Of a stretch of 64,000 bases of DNA, positions 1-10,307 are shown one piece after another; the first letter of the stretch is position 1, and every line of letters starts with the position of its first letter. A program made the translations under genes and the position numbers. Origin of the DNA: Hymenobacter aerophilus DSM 13606 (GTDB lineage Bacteria > Bacteroidota > Bacteroidia > Cytophagales > Hymenobacteraceae); contig NZ_KB907816.1 in NCBI RefSeq assembly GCF_000382225.1, positions 1 to 64,000 on the forward strand, read 5' to 3'. The notes beneath the pieces were generated by a model that worked only from the letters and a program-made list of their open reading frames with translations, had not been told where the DNA came from and made no database searches.

Positions 1-250
1 CCATAAACTTAGTGGGGTAAAACAGTGGCTAGCCGGGCGGGGCGTGGAACTGCTGTTTCTGCCGCCCTACTCGCCCGACTTCACCCCCGTCGAGCAGGCT
101 TGGAGCAAGCTCAAAACCAAGCTACGGGCGGCACAGGCCCGCACCCGCGAGGCGTTAATCGACGCGCTGCAAGAGGCCGTCAACTGGATTACCAGCGCTG
201 ATGCGCTCGGGTGGTTCAACCACTGCGGCTATCACGTCGCACAAGCGTAA
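1..250 (+). CDS. IS630-family transposase, C-terminal part (cut by window edge)
   Basis: The frame is open from base 2, so the start lies outside the window. The visible piece carries the motif LPPYSPDFTPVEQAWSKLK, the conserved end of the DDE catalytic domain of IS630/Tc1-like transposases, with the last acidic catalytic residue (E in PVEQ). It would cut and rejoin DNA for element movement. The stop is at 248-250. Neither terminal inverted repeat can be paired because the other end is missing, so whether the element is intact is unknown. Confidence 0.8.
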   Translation, partial: HKLSGVKQWLAGRGVELLFLPPYSPDFTPVEQAWSKLKTKLRAAQARTREALIDALQEAVNWITSADALGWFNHCGYHVAQA

Positions 251-311
251 AGATGGGCTAGATGTTCACGAAACCGCTATATACACTTATCCAGACTTAT
301 ACAATTACCCA

Positions 312-1940
<1,629 letters not shown>

Positions 1941-1994
1941 TGCGTGGGTGGGAATGAGTAGGTGGGATGGGTAAGGTTAGCTTTTTATCTAAAT

Positions 1995-2088
1995 GTCATG
2001 CAGAGCGCAGCGAAGCATCTCGCGTGCTGACGTTGAAGTTACTTCGGCAACGTCAGCACGCGAGATGCTTCGCTGCGCTCTGCATGAC
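1995..2088. repeat. Perfect 41-bp palindrome, repeat family A
   Basis: The arms 1995-2035 and 2048-2088 are exact reverse complements over 41 bases around a 12-base loop. Each arm begins GTCATGCAGAGCGCAGCGAAG. The same design, with arm variants, recurs at 9029, 12919, 26357, 33088, 35871, 41380, 49913 and 52289. It lies between two leftward genes. Confidence 0.9.
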
Positions 2089-2135
2089 GTTCTTCGGTGT
2101 TCATTACCAGTTCAGATACCAGTTAAAACCAAAGA

Positions 2136-2161
2136 AATCCGCCTGGGTGGGCGGATTTCAA
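2136..2161 (-). terminator. Hairpin terminator after the MCE-domain gene
   Basis: GAAATCCGCC and GGCGGATTTC pair around a short loop. On the minus strand the stem is followed by TTTGG then TTTT, 30 bases past the stop of the gene ending at 2192. The T-tract is broken, so strength is uncertain. Confidence 0.55.
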
Positions 2162-2191
2162 AGGTAAGCAGATTGGCGAAAGCCGGCCGGG

Positions 2192-3196
2192 CTATTTCAC
2201 CGTTTTGGTTTCCACTTCGGTTTCGATAGTCGTGCCGTTGGGCTTGGTAACGGTGGTTTCGACTTCCTTCTTCGACTTCTTGCCGCCGCCGAATACCGAG
2301 AAGTGCACGTATTTCTTGGGGTTGGCCTGCAAATCGGAAATCAGGGCGTTGGAGCTGGCCGCAGTGGCGTTGAGGTTGCGGTAGAGCGTGCTGTCGGAGA
2401 GCAGCTTGCCCAAAGAGCCCTGCTGGTCGGAGAGCGAGCGGTTGAGCGTCGTAACGGCACTCTGGGCCTCGGTCATGGTAGCGTTGAGCTTGCGCATGGC
2501 CGGACCGATGGGCGCATCCTTGAGCGAGTCGCTGAGCACGGCGAAGTTGGCGGCAATGCGGTCGAACTTCTGGCTCGTCTTGTTCAGGTCGGCCGTAAGG
2601 CGGGCCATGTTGGTGGTGATTTCGTTGACGTTGCGCTGGTTGAGCAGCAGCAGGTTTTTGAGGCTCTCGGTGGCGGCCTGGCTGTTGAGCAGCGTGGCCT
2701 GCAAGCTCAGGCGGGCGTCTTTGCTGAGGAAGGCATTCACCTTGGTCAGCGTCGAATCGACGGTGCCGAGCACCGGCAGGGCCTTGGCCTGGAAGGCGTC
2801 GGTGAGGCTGGCCACGGTGTACGATTTCAGCTCCTCGCCGCCGTCATACACTTTCGAGTTGCGACCCAGAAACAACGTGATGGTTTTCGAGCCCAGCAGC
2901 GAGCCGCTCAGGCTGGCCACCGTCGAGTCGCCCACCACAATGCCTTTCTGGAGCTCCACGGCCACTTTTACGCGGTTGGCCTCGTCGGGCAGCAGCTCCA
3001 TCTGCTTCACCTGGCCCACCTTCACGCCGTTCAGAATGACGGGGTTGCCCACGGCCAGCCCGTCTACGTTGTCGTATTTGGCAAAGTAAGTACGGTCCGA
3101 CGACAGAATATTACTGCCTTTCAGGAAGTTAAAACCGAAAATAAGTAGCGCCACGGCCACAATGCCCAGCAGGGCCACTTTTATTTCTTTGGACAC
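2192..3196 (-). CDS. MlaD-family (MCE domain) lipid-transport substrate-binding protein
   Basis: This 334-residue protein begins with a short cytoplasmic stretch and one membrane helix (residues about 7-24, KVALLGIVAVALLIFGFNFL). An MCE domain follows at about 35-115, with the YDNVDGLAVGNPVILNGVKVG segment typical of the family. The C-terminal half is helical and rich in Asn, Ser and Leu, likely a coiled coil crossing the periplasm, and the tail is Lys/Thr-rich. MCE proteins pass phospholipids between the membranes with an ABC transporter. No mlaE or mlaF lies in this window. The gene starts 60 bases after the amidase and is probably cotranscribed with it, a common Bacteroidetes pairing. Confidence 0.85.
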   Translation of the reverse strand: MSKEIKVALLGIVAVALLIFGFNFLKGSNILSSDRTYFAKYDNVDGLAVGNPVILNGVKVGQVKQMELLPDEANRVKVAVELQKGIVVGDSTVASLSGSLLGSKTITLFLGRNSKVYDGGEELKSYTVASLTDAFQAKALPVLGTVDSTLTKVNAFLSKDARLSLQATLLNSQAATESLKNLLLLNQRNVNEITTNMARLTADLNKTSQKFDRIAANFAVLSDSLKDAPIGPAMRKLNATMTEAQSAVTTLNRSLSDQQGSLGKLLSDSTLYRNLNATAASSNALISDLQANPKKYVHFSVFGGGKKSKKEVETTVTKPNGTTIETEVETKTVK

Positions 3197-3256
3197 GGGA
3201 GGTCGCGGTTATATGGATAGTGAGTCAGCAAGCGGGGCCGTAGTTGCACGGCCCGG

Positions 3257-4069
3257 CTAGTCGCCCGAGCCGATTTCCAGCTCCTGCTTGTATTCGCGGA
3301 AGGCCTGGTAGATACCCGAGGCCATATACGCCTGATTGGTTTTATCGTTCAGATAGATCTCTTCCTGCCGGTTGGTCAGAAAGCCCGACTCAATCAGCAC
3401 CGAAGGCATAGCCGATTTCCAGAGCACCAGAAAACCCGCCTGCTTCACGCCCCGCGAGGGTCGCTTGAGCGTGGTGCGGAACTGCCGGTCGACCTTCTGG
3501 GCAAAGCGCAGGCTGTTGACCATGTAGGCGCTCTGGAACAAGCTGAACAGGATATGACTCTGGGGTGAGGTGGGGTCGAAGCCGTTGTACTGCTCCTTGT
3601 AGTTGTCTTCCTGCAGAATAACCGAGTTTTCGCGCTTGGCCACGGCCAGGTTGGCGTCGGTTTTGTGCGGGCCCATCGTCCAGACTTCGGTGCCGTGGGC
3701 CGAAGGCGAGGCGGCGTTGCAGTGGATGGAGATGAACAGGTCGGCGTTGTGATTATTGGCGATGTTGGCGCGGTCGGCCAGCTCCACAAACACGTCGGTT
3801 TTGCGGGTGTACACCACCTTCACGTCGGGCATTTTCGTCTCGATTTCCTTGCCCAGGGCCAGCACCAGCTTCAGCGCCACGTCGGCTTCGCGCGCCGATA
3901 CGCCGGCGCAGCCGCGGTCTTTGCCGCCGTGGCCGGCGTCGAGCACCACCGTCCGGAGCTTGTAGCGCACGGGCGGGGGGGCTGCCGACCGCGGGGCCGG
4001 AGTGAAGGGAGATGTGAATTCGGCGAAAAGAAGGAGGGCCGCCGTGCCCAGAGCGACAATATTCCGCAC
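3257..4069 (-). CDS. N-acetylmuramoyl-L-alanine amidase (Amidase_3)
   Basis: This 270-residue protein has an N-terminal hydrophobic export segment (residues 3-20) followed by a zinc amidase domain. The metal-binding and catalytic motifs are visible: DAGHGGKDRG near residue 45, a conserved Glu in READVAL, SIHCNA near 112-117, and IESGFLTN near 224. It cleaves the bond between MurNAc and the stem peptide, as in daughter-cell separation. It is divergent from lptD and leads a likely two-gene unit with the MCE-domain gene. The order MCE protein, amidase, divergent LptD is one I recognise from other Bacteroidetes. Confidence 0.9.
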   Translation of the reverse strand: MRNIVALGTAALLLFAEFTSPFTPAPRSAAPPPVRYKLRTVVLDAGHGGKDRGCAGVSAREADVALKLVLALGKEIETKMPDVKVVYTRKTDVFVELADRANIANNHNADLFISIHCNAASPSAHGTEVWTMGPHKTDANLAVAKRENSVILQEDNYKEQYNGFDPTSPQSHILFSLFQSAYMVNSLRFAQKVDRQFRTTLKRPSRGVKQAGFLVLWKSAMPSVLIESGFLTNRQEEIYLNDKTNQAYMASGIYQAFREYKQELEIGSGD

Positions 4070-4073
4070 GGTG

Positions 4074-4106
4074 TTCGTTAGTTGAGGTAGCTACCGGCTA
4101 CCTTTG
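4074..4106 (+). promoter_or_regulatory. Bacteroidetes-type promoter for lptD
   Basis: A -7 element TACCTTTG at 4099-4106 is preceded by TTCG at 4074-4077 with a 21-base spacer. This resembles the TTTG-N19/21-TAnnTTTG consensus of Bacteroidetes. The GTG start lies 34 bases downstream. Confidence 0.45.
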
Positions 4107-4139
4107 CAAACCGCTACAAAATAAACGATAAATAACTAC

Positions 4140-7109
4140 GTGGCCCCATTCGCGCCTGTGTTTCATCTAGTAACACGCTTATTCGGGCACCGGCCGGTGC
4201 AGCTGGTGGTGCTTACGCTGCTGCTGAGCCTGGGGTTGCTGGCCGCGCCCGCCCGGGCCCAGCAGACGCCCGCCCCGAAGACGCCGGTGCGGCAAAAGCC
4301 GCTGCCCGCCCAGCAGGTGCCCCACCCTACCCCGCCGCCCGGCACGGCCGTGTCGCCAGCCACCAACGTGCCCGGCGACGTGCGCCCACTGCCCACCATC
4401 GTGAACCCGCCCAAGCCCGACGGGCGGGTGCGCACCGACACCACCGGCCTGCAGGTGGGCGGCACGCCCGATTCGCTGGGCGTGGCCGCCGGCCGCAAGG
4501 GCGCCGTGGAAACCACGGTGGTCTACAAGGCCCAGGACTCCATCCGGTTCGAGGTGCAGAACAAGCGCGCCATCCTCTACGACAAGGCCGACGTAACCTA
4601 CGGCGACGTGAACCTGAAGGCGGCCCTGATTACGGTGGACTATGAGCGTAACCTGGTAACGGCCGAGGGCGCGGCCGACTCGACGGGCAAGGTGCAGGAC
4701 CGGCCGCTGTTCACGCAGGGCGCCGAAACCTACCAGGCCGGCCGCATCGACTACAACATCAAAAGCAAGCGCGGCCGCATTACCGATGTGGTGACCAAGC
4801 AGGGCGAGGGCTTCATTCATGCCGATAAAATCAAGCGCCAGCCCAACGGCGACATCAACGGCCTGCATGGCAGCTACACCACCTGCAACCTCGAACACCC
4901 GCACTTCTACATCAACGCTTCCAAGATGAAGCTCATCCCCGGCCAGCAGGTGATTACGGGGCCTTTCAACCTGGTTATCGGGGATATTCCGACGCCGCTG
5001 GGCTTTCTGTTCGGCTACTTCCCGACGCCCAAAACCAACAAGCGGGCCTCGGGCCTGATTATCCCGACGTTCGGGCAGGCGGCCGACCGCGGCTTTTTCC
5101 TGCGCAACGGCGGCTACTACTGGGCCGCCAACGAGCACATCGGCGTGCGCCTGACGGGTGACATTTACGCCGGCAACGGCGACCGGTTTGGGGGCTGGCG
5201 GGGCACGGCCGAGATGCAGTACATCACCCGCTACAAGTACGACGGCCTGTTTTCGTTCGGCTTCAACTCGCAGCCGATTGAGCGCATCTTCAACAGCACC
5301 GACGCCAACACCGACCCCACGTACAAGCCGCCTACTTCGTCGAACTCATTTATGCTTTCGTGGCGGCATACGCCGGTGCCGCGGCCGGGCGGCGGCCGTT
5401 TCTCGGCCAGCGTGAACCTGCAATCGAGCGACGGCTCGTACCAGCGCAGCTCTACGTTCAATACGCGCAACTACCTGAGCGCCTCGTTTCAGTCGAACAT
5501 CAGCTACTCCAAGCAGCTGCGCAACCTGCCCATTAACTACTCGCTGCAGCTCAGCCAGACCCAGGACACGCGGCTGGGCACCATGACGGCCAACCTGCCC
5601 GACGTTTCGGTGGGCCTGGCCCGGCAGTACGTGTACGATATTCTGAAGCTGCAGCCCCGCAAGGCCTACGAGCAGTTTGCATTTTCCTACAACCTCACGT
5701 TCCGTAACAGCCTCAGCAACAACGTGCCGGCCCGCCTGCTCAACAACGGTACTATTCCGCTGCTGGGCGGCTCGCGCGAGCCCTTCATTGTGCCCATCAA
5801 GCTTGGCAACCTGAACCAGTTGCTACGCAACTCCCAGACGGGCATGAAGCACGATTTCAACATCACGCTGGGCAGCTACACCATCAAGCACATCAATATC
5901 AGCCCCGGCGTCACGTACAACGAAACCTGGTATTTCAAGAAGCTCGACTACAGCTACAACCCGCTGGCCCGGGCCGTGGCCATTGATACGATGGTGGGCC
6001 TTTACCGCCTGCCCACGGGCTCGGGCAACCTCAACCTGAACACGTCGTTTTACGGCACCTGGATTCGCAAGGGCAACCGCAAGATTCAGGCCCTGCGCCA
6101 CAAGGTGACGCCCAGCATCGGCTACAGCTATGCGCCGGGGCAGCTGGGCCGCAACCCCTTCCAGAGCGTGCAGCTGGGCAACCTGCGTGACCCGGCCACA
6201 GGCCAGCTCTATTCTGATATCGAATTGTATAAGAAGAATGGGGTGCCGTTTTCGCAATTCAACAACTTTATCTACGGCGTACCGCTCAACAACTCCAACA
6301 ACCGGCTGTCATTCCAGCTGCAGAACTCGGTGGAAATGAAGGTGCGCAACTCCGACGACACCACCGGCACAGTACCCTTCAACAAAGTGGCCCTGATCCG
6401 GGACCTGACGTTTTCGGGCGGCTACGATTTGGGGCGCGACACTTTTCAGCTCGACCCCATTTCCTTCTCGTTCAACACCGAAATTGCCCGCAAGCTCACG
6501 GTATACATCAACGGCCAGCTCAACCCCTACCAGCAGGATTCGCTGGGCCGGCTGCGCGACAAGTACCTGTGGCAGCAGTCGAAGGTGCGGCTGTTACGCC
6601 TGACGGGCGCCAGCATGAACCTGGCCTACCAGTTCAACCCCAGCCAGGGCGGCCGCAAATCGGCCATCAAGCGCGATGTGGCCCCCGTGAATGACCCGCA
6701 GCTGGGCGCCGTGACACCGCTCAACCCGTACGAGGACTACGTGAACTTTGAGATTCCGTGGGAGCTGAACACCACGTTCGGCCTGACTTACCAGAACCAG
6801 GGGCCGCTGCCGGCCCGGCCCGGCCGGGTGCGCAAGGGCCCCTACACGGCCGCTTCGCTCAACCTCAACGGCTCGGTGAAGCTGACCGAAAGCCTGCGCT
6901 TCGGCTTCAGCTCCAACTACGACTTCGTGAACAAAACGCCGGCCTTCACCCGCCTCGACCTGACCAAGGACCTGCACTGCTGGCAGATAAACGGCACCTG
7001 GACGCCCTTCGGCCCGGCCCGCGGCTACTTCATCACCATTGCGGCCAAATCGGCGCTGCTGCAAAGCCTCAAGCTGAGCCGTAACCGCACCTTCCTCAAC
7101 AACCTGTAG
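4140..7109 (+). CDS. lptD: LPS-assembly outer-membrane protein LptD (OstA)
   Basis: This 989-residue protein starts at GTG and has a signal peptide (LVVLTLLLSLGLLAAPARA, cut before QQ). A Pro-rich linker runs to about residue 100. A beta-jellyroll LptA-like domain follows at about 125-270 (IRFEVQNKRAILYDKADVTYG, then repeated short strands). The rest is a long beta barrel with many alternating aromatic strands and the TPLGFLFGYFPTPK segment typical of Bacteroidetes LptD. It inserts lipopolysaccharide into the outer leaflet. The GTG start is chosen because it directly precedes the signal peptide and no better ATG exists. The cysteine pairs known from proteobacterial LptD are not evident. Confidence 0.85.
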   Translation: MAPFAPVFHLVTRLFGHRPVQLVVLTLLLSLGLLAAPARAQQTPAPKTPVRQKPLPAQQVPHPTPPPGTAVSPATNVPGDVRPLPTIVNPPKPDGRVRTDTTGLQVGGTPDSLGVAAGRKGAVETTVVYKAQDSIRFEVQNKRAILYDKADVTYGDVNLKAALITVDYERNLVTAEGAADSTGKVQDRPLFTQGAETYQAGRIDYNIKSKRGRITDVVTKQGEGFIHADKIKRQPNGDINGLHGSYTTCNLEHPHFYINASKMKLIPGQQVITGPFNLVIGDIPTPLGFLFGYFPTPKTNKRASGLIIPTFGQAADRGFFLRNGGYYWAANEHIGVRLTGDIYAGNGDRFGGWRGTAEMQYITRYKYDGLFSFGFNSQPIERIFNSTDANTDPTYKPPTSSNSFMLSWRHTPVPRPGGGRFSASVNLQSSDGSYQRSSTFNTRNYLSASFQSNISYSKQLRNLPINYSLQLSQTQDTRLGTMTANLPDVSVGLARQYVYDILKLQPRKAYEQFAFSYNLTFRNSLSNNVPARLLNNGTIPLLGGSREPFIVPIKLGNLNQLLRNSQTGMKHDFNITLGSYTIKHINISPGVTYNETWYFKKLDYSYNPLARAVAIDTMVGLYRLPTGSGNLNLNTSFYGTWIRKGNRKIQALRHKVTPSIGYSYAPGQLGRNPFQSVQLGNLRDPATGQLYSDIELYKKNGVPFSQFNNFIYGVPLNNSNNRLSFQLQNSVEMKVRNSDDTTGTVPFNKVALIRDLTFSGGYDLGRDTFQLDPISFSFNTEIARKLTVYINGQLNPYQQDSLGRLRDKYLWQQSKVRLLRLTGASMNLAYQFNPSQGGRKSAIKRDVAPVNDPQLGAVTPLNPYEDYVNFEIPWELNTTFGLTYQNQGPLPARPGRVRKGPYTAASLNLNGSVKLTESLRFGFSSNYDFVNKTPAFTRLDLTKDLHCWQINGTWTPFGPARGYFITIAAKSALLQSLKLSRNRTFLNNL

Positions 7110-7355
7110 CTTTTTAGCTGTTAGCTGACAGCTATCAGCGGTTAGCTTTGCGCACATCTTCTGAAAAAACCGCAGCTTTGCTTTCCCGCTCCGACAAGAC
7201 CCGGCAAGCTTGAAGCCGGCCGATTACTTTGCAGCCTCCCAATTCCCCTGCTACTTGCTCGTGAGCACAGGCAGATTGCGCGGCGCTAAAGCAGACCGGA
7301 ACTACTATTCAGAACCTCAGCTAACGGCCATCAGCTGGCAGCTAACAGCTAAAAC
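7109..7355. repeat. Inverted pair of TTAGCTG-type 7-bp repeats (family F)
   Basis: The segment TTTTAGCTGTTAGCTGACAG near 7110 returns in inverted form at 7317-7355 (ending CAGCTAACAGCTAAAA), enclosing about 165 bases. The whole lptD-panB gap is therefore one large imperfect palindrome. The enclosed stretch contains GATTACTTTGCAG at 7222, a promoter-like element for panB. Confidence 0.7.
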
Positions 7356-7357
7356 CC

Positions 7358-8173
7358 ATGTCCATACACAAGGAAGTAAAGATCGTAACCACGCATCAGC
7401 TGCTGAGCATGAAGGAGCGCGGCGAGAAAATCTCCATGCTCACGGCCTACGACTTCTCGATGGCCCAGATTCTCGACGGTGCGGGCGTCGATGTGCTGCT
7501 CGTCGGCGACTCGGCCTCCAACGTGATGGCCGGCCACGAAACCACGCTGCCCATCACCCTCGACCAGATGATTTACCACGCCCAGAGCGTGGTGCGGGCC
7601 GTGAAGCGGGCGTTCGTGGTGGTCGATATGCCGTTTGGCTCCTACCAGGGCAACTCGTCGGAGGCGCTGCGCTCGGCCATCCGCATCATGAAGGAGTCGG
7701 GCGGGCACGGCATCAAGCTGGAGGGCGGCGCCGAAATCAAGGACAGCATCACCCGCATTCTCACGGCCGGCATTCCGGTGATGGGCCACCTGGGGCTTAC
7801 TCCGCAAAGTATTTATAAATTTGGCACGTACTCGGTGCGGGCCAAGGAAGAAGTGGAGGCCCAGAAGCTCATCGACGACGCCCTGCTGCTGCAGGAAATC
7901 GGCTGTTTTGCCCTCGTGCTGGAGAAAATTCCGTCGGGCCTGGCCAAGCGCGTGGCCGAGCAGCTCACCATCCCCGTCATCGGCATCGGCGCCGGCCCCG
8001 ACGTGGACGGGCAGGTGCTGGTGGTGCACGACATGCTGGGCATCACCAAGGAGTTCAAGCCGCGCTTTTTGCGCCGCTACGCCGACCTGGGCGACGCCAT
8101 GCACGACGCCGTGCAGCGCTACATCAGCGACGTAAAATCGCGCGACTTCCCCACCGCCGACGAAGCGTATTAA
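7358..8173 (+). CDS. panB: 3-methyl-2-oxobutanoate hydroxymethyltransferase
   Basis: This 271-residue protein is the normal length for PanB, the first committed enzyme of pantothenate synthesis. It adds a hydroxymethyl group from methylene-tetrahydrofolate to 2-oxoisovalerate. Recognisable blocks include [20 protein letters not shown] with the metal-binding [40 protein letters not shown] and the catalytic Glu region LVLEKIP. The start ATG sits directly after the family F repeat. No panC lies alongside. The gene ends in a family G repeat, and the next gene reads the same way after about 125 bases. Confidence 0.95.
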   Translation: MSIHKEVKIVTTHQLLSMKERGEKISMLTAYDFSMAQILDGAGVDVLLVGDSASNVMAGHETTLPITLDQMIYHAQSVVRAVKRAFVVVDMPFGSYQGNSSEALRSAIRIMKESGGHGIKLEGGAEIKDSITRILTAGIPVMGHLGLTPQSIYKFGTYSVRAKEEVEAQKLIDDALLLQEIGCFALVLEKIPSGLAKRVAEQLTIPVIGIGAGPDVDGQVLVVHDMLGITKEFKPRFLRRYADLGDAMHDAVQRYISDVKSRDFPTADEAY

Positions 8174-8295
8174 TTTAATTAGTAATGAATAATTAATAAT
8201 TAGTAATTGGCATTGAAGCCGGCTTACGCTTGCCTTGTTGCAAACAGTGGCTGTTCTTTTAATTCCTAATTACTAATTATCAATTATTAATTAAC
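8174..8295. repeat. Inverted pair of AT-rich TAATTAGTAATT repeats (family G)
   Basis: AATTAATAATTAGTAATTGG near 8190 is mirrored by AATTACTAATTATCAATTATT near 8268. They flank about 60 bases and fill the gap between panB and the pseudouridine synthase gene. A fragment of the same family lies at 26551-26572 before the UbiA-type gene. Confidence 0.65.
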
Positions 8296-8300
8296 ACTCA

Positions 8301-9008
8301 GTGAACCGTCCCAACCTGTGGTCGGAGCAGAAGGAAATTCTGTTCGAAGACAACCATCTGCTCATCATCAACAAGCCCGCCGGCCTGCTCGTGCAGGGCG
8401 ACGCCACCGGCGACGAGCCGCTGTCCAACAAGGCCGAGGAGTACCTGCGCTTCAAGTACAAGAAGCCCGGCGCGGCCTTCGTGGGCGTAGTGCACCGGCT
8501 CGATAGGCCCGTGAGCGGCGTGGTGGTGCTGGCCAAAACCAGCAAGGCCCTCAGCCGCATGAACGAGCTGTTCCGCGACAACAAAATCAGCAAAACCTAC
8601 TGGGCCCTTACCGGCAAGTGCCCCGCCCCCACCGAGGGCCACCTCACGCACTGGCTGGTGAAAGACCCCATCCGCAACGTGGTGAAAGCCTACTCCGAGC
8701 GCCACGGCCAGGGCCAGAAGTCGGACCTCGACTACAAGGTGCTGGGTGAGGCCGGCAGCCGCTTTCTGCTGCAGGTAAACCCCATCACGGGCCGGTCGCA
8801 CCAGATTCGGGTGCAGCTGAGCACCGGCCTGGGCACGCCCATCGTCGGCGACGTGAAGTACGGTTTCCTGGCCCCGCTGCCCGACGTGAGCATCGCCCTG
8901 CACGCCCGGGAATTGGTCTTCAAGCACCCGGTTACGAAGGATGATATGCACATCGTGGCCCCGCTGCCCGATATCGCCCATTGGGAAGCTGCCGAGGCGT
9001 ATTATTAA
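8301..9008 (+). CDS. RluA-family RNA pseudouridine synthase
   Basis: This 235-residue protein lacks an S4 domain and consists of the catalytic domain only. Residues 14-35 (FEDNHLLIINKPAGLLVQGD) are motif I. VHRLDRPVSG at 64-73 holds the catalytic Asp (D68). GRSHQIRVQL marks the C-terminal active-site block. It isomerises a uridine in rRNA or tRNA, but the exact site cannot be read from sequence. The start ATG lies a few bases after the family G repeat. Confidence 0.88.
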   Translation: MNRPNLWSEQKEILFEDNHLLIINKPAGLLVQGDATGDEPLSNKAEEYLRFKYKKPGAAFVGVVHRLDRPVSGVVVLAKTSKALSRMNELFRDNKISKTYWALTGKCPAPTEGHLTHWLVKDPIRNVVKAYSERHGQGQKSDLDYKVLGEAGSRFLLQVNPITGRSHQIRVQLSTGLGTPIVGDVKYGFLAPLPDVSIALHARELVFKHPVTKDDMHIVAPLPDIAHWEAAEAYY

Positions 9009-9028
9009 TTTTGAGCTGTTAGCTGAAG

Positions 9029-9133
9029 GAACGTCATTCAGAGCGAAGCGAAGAATCTCGCGTGCCAAAGTAATCCTATCATCAGGAGTTACCATTGCAC
9101 GCGAGATTCTTCGCTTCGCTCTGAATGACGTTC
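9029..9133. repeat. Perfect 37-bp palindrome, family A
   Basis: The arms 9029-9065 and 9097-9133 pair exactly. The 31-base loop contains CCTATCATCAGGAGTTACCA, which recurs almost unchanged in the copies at 33088 and, with variation, at 35871 and 52289. The loop is thus part of the repeated unit. Confidence 0.9.
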
Positions 9134-9204
9134 TGGTTTTCCGACGTATTCGGTTCTCACCCCTACTGGCTCCCCAACAACATTATGACCTTTTGGGCAG
9201 GGAA

Positions 9205-9237
9205 ATTGCACTGGCGGCGGGGGTAGCCGTAGTTTTG
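9205..9237 (+). promoter_or_regulatory. Promoter for the desaturase gene
   Basis: TAGTTTTG at 9230-9237 fits TAnnTTTG, and ATTG at 9205-9208 sits 21 bases upstream. Transcription would start roughly 90 bases before the chosen ATG. Confidence 0.45.
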
Positions 9238-9335
9238 CGGTATGGTTGCTGAACTTATATAGCATTTCCGCGCTTTGCTGCCTGTATGCTCCGGCGGCAT
9301 CTCCCCGAGACCTCCTCACCTTTTCTGCCCTTTTC

Positions 9336-10091
9336 ATGGCAATACTCGTTTTCTTCGTCGCGCACTACTACCTGTCGCTGTTCACCCAGACGTTTTACCT
9401 GCACCGTTACGCGGCGCATAAGATGTTTACGATGAACAAGTTCTGGGAGAAATTCTTCTTCCTGTTCACCTACATCTGCCAGGGCTCCTCGTTCCTGTCG
9501 CCACGGGCCTATGCGCTGCTGCACCGCATGCACCACGCCTACTCCGACACCGAGCTCGACCCGCACTCGCCGCTGTACTCGTCGAACGCTTTCACGATGA
9601 TGTGGAAGACCAAGAACATCTACAACGCCGTGCTCAACCGCAACTACGAAGCCGCCGAGCGGTTCGAGGGCGACTACCCCGAGTGGAGCCTCATCGAGAA
9701 CCTGGGCGACAAGTGGTACTCGCGTTTGGCTTGGGGCACGTTCTACGTGCTGTTCTACGTGAACTTCGCCACGGCCTGGTGGCAGTTCCTGCTGCTGCCG
9801 CTGCACTTTCTGATGGGCCCGATTCATGGCGCCATCGTGAACTGGGGCGGCCACAAGTACGGCTACCAGAACTTCGACAACCACGACCACTCCAAGAACA
9901 CGCTGCCCTTCGACTTCCTGGCCTTCGGCGAGCTGTTTCAGAACAACCACCACAAGCTGCCCATGCGCGTCAACTTCGGCGTGAAGAAGTGGGAGCTGGA
10001 CCCGACTTACGCCTTCATCTGGGCGCTAGACAAGGTGAAAATCGTGAAAATCAAGCGCAAGTGGCAGGAAAACGTGCAGATGGCTGCTTAG
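9336..10091 (+). CDS. Acyl-CoA desaturase-like fatty acid desaturase
   Basis: This 251-residue membrane enzyme has the three histidine boxes of the di-iron desaturase family: HRYAAH at about 25-30, HRMHHAY at about 62-68, and NNHHKLP at about 206-212. Further His residues appear in WGGHKYG and NHDHSKN. Hydrophobic segments near the start and at about 140-170 anchor it. It would introduce a double bond into acyl chains and so tune membrane fluidity. The ATG at 9336 is preferred because homologues begin MAI; the upstream in-frame extension from a TTG at 9246 has no family resemblance. A terminator follows the gene. Confidence 0.88.
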   Translation: MAILVFFVAHYYLSLFTQTFYLHRYAAHKMFTMNKFWEKFFFLFTYICQGSSFLSPRAYALLHRMHHAYSDTELDPHSPLYSSNAFTMMWKTKNIYNAVLNRNYEAAERFEGDYPEWSLIENLGDKWYSRLAWGTFYVLFYVNFATAWWQFLLLPLHFLMGPIHGAIVNWGGHKYGYQNFDNHDHSKNTLPFDFLAFGELFQNNHHKLPMRVNFGVKKWELDPTYAFIWALDKVKIVKIKRKWQENVQMAA

Positions 10092-10120
10092 TTAGCTGTT
10101 AGCTGTTAGCTGTTAGCTGG
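10091..10120. repeat. TTAGCTG tandem 7-bp repeat (family F)
   Basis: About four tandem copies of TTAGCTG directly follow the desaturase stop codon. Here the repeat stands as a single arm with no inverted partner nearby. Confidence 0.8.
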
Positions 10121-10136
10121 CTACTGAATTGTAGTG

Positions 10137-10169
10137 AAAAGGGTTTCTCCGCATGGAGAGACCCTTTTT
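10137..10169 (+). terminator. Rho-independent terminator after the desaturase gene
   Basis: AAAAGGGTTTCTCC and GGAGAGACCCTTTTT form a stem around GCAT with a T-run on the plus strand. Confidence 0.8.
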
Positions 10170-10247
10170 CATTGGCTTGGGCTTGGCCGCAAGCCAACTC
10201 CGGCTAAATTAATCAGCGTAATCAGCGTAATCCGATAAATCAGTGAT

Positions 10248-10255
10248 TACCTTTG
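10248..10255 (+). promoter_or_regulatory. -7 element of the rpsP operon promoter
   Basis: TACCTTTG lies 52 bases before the rpsP ATG, just after a terminator. No clear TTTG appears at the -33 distance; instead AATCAGCGT is repeated in tandem at 10211-10229. Confidence 0.45.
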
Positions 10256-10307
10256 CACCTCATTTTCAACCAGACGCACGGGATGCGTCGCTTAACCCCA
10301 CCGGTTT

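Noticed and set aside
1967..2229. Two small frames over the palindrome at 1995
   Set aside because: Their peptides (CHAERSEASR, RCALHDV) come straight from the repeat arms and recur wherever the repeat is found.
7210..7818. 202-residue frame overlapping panB
   Set aside because: Its first half is repeat sequence and its second half reads panB out of frame.
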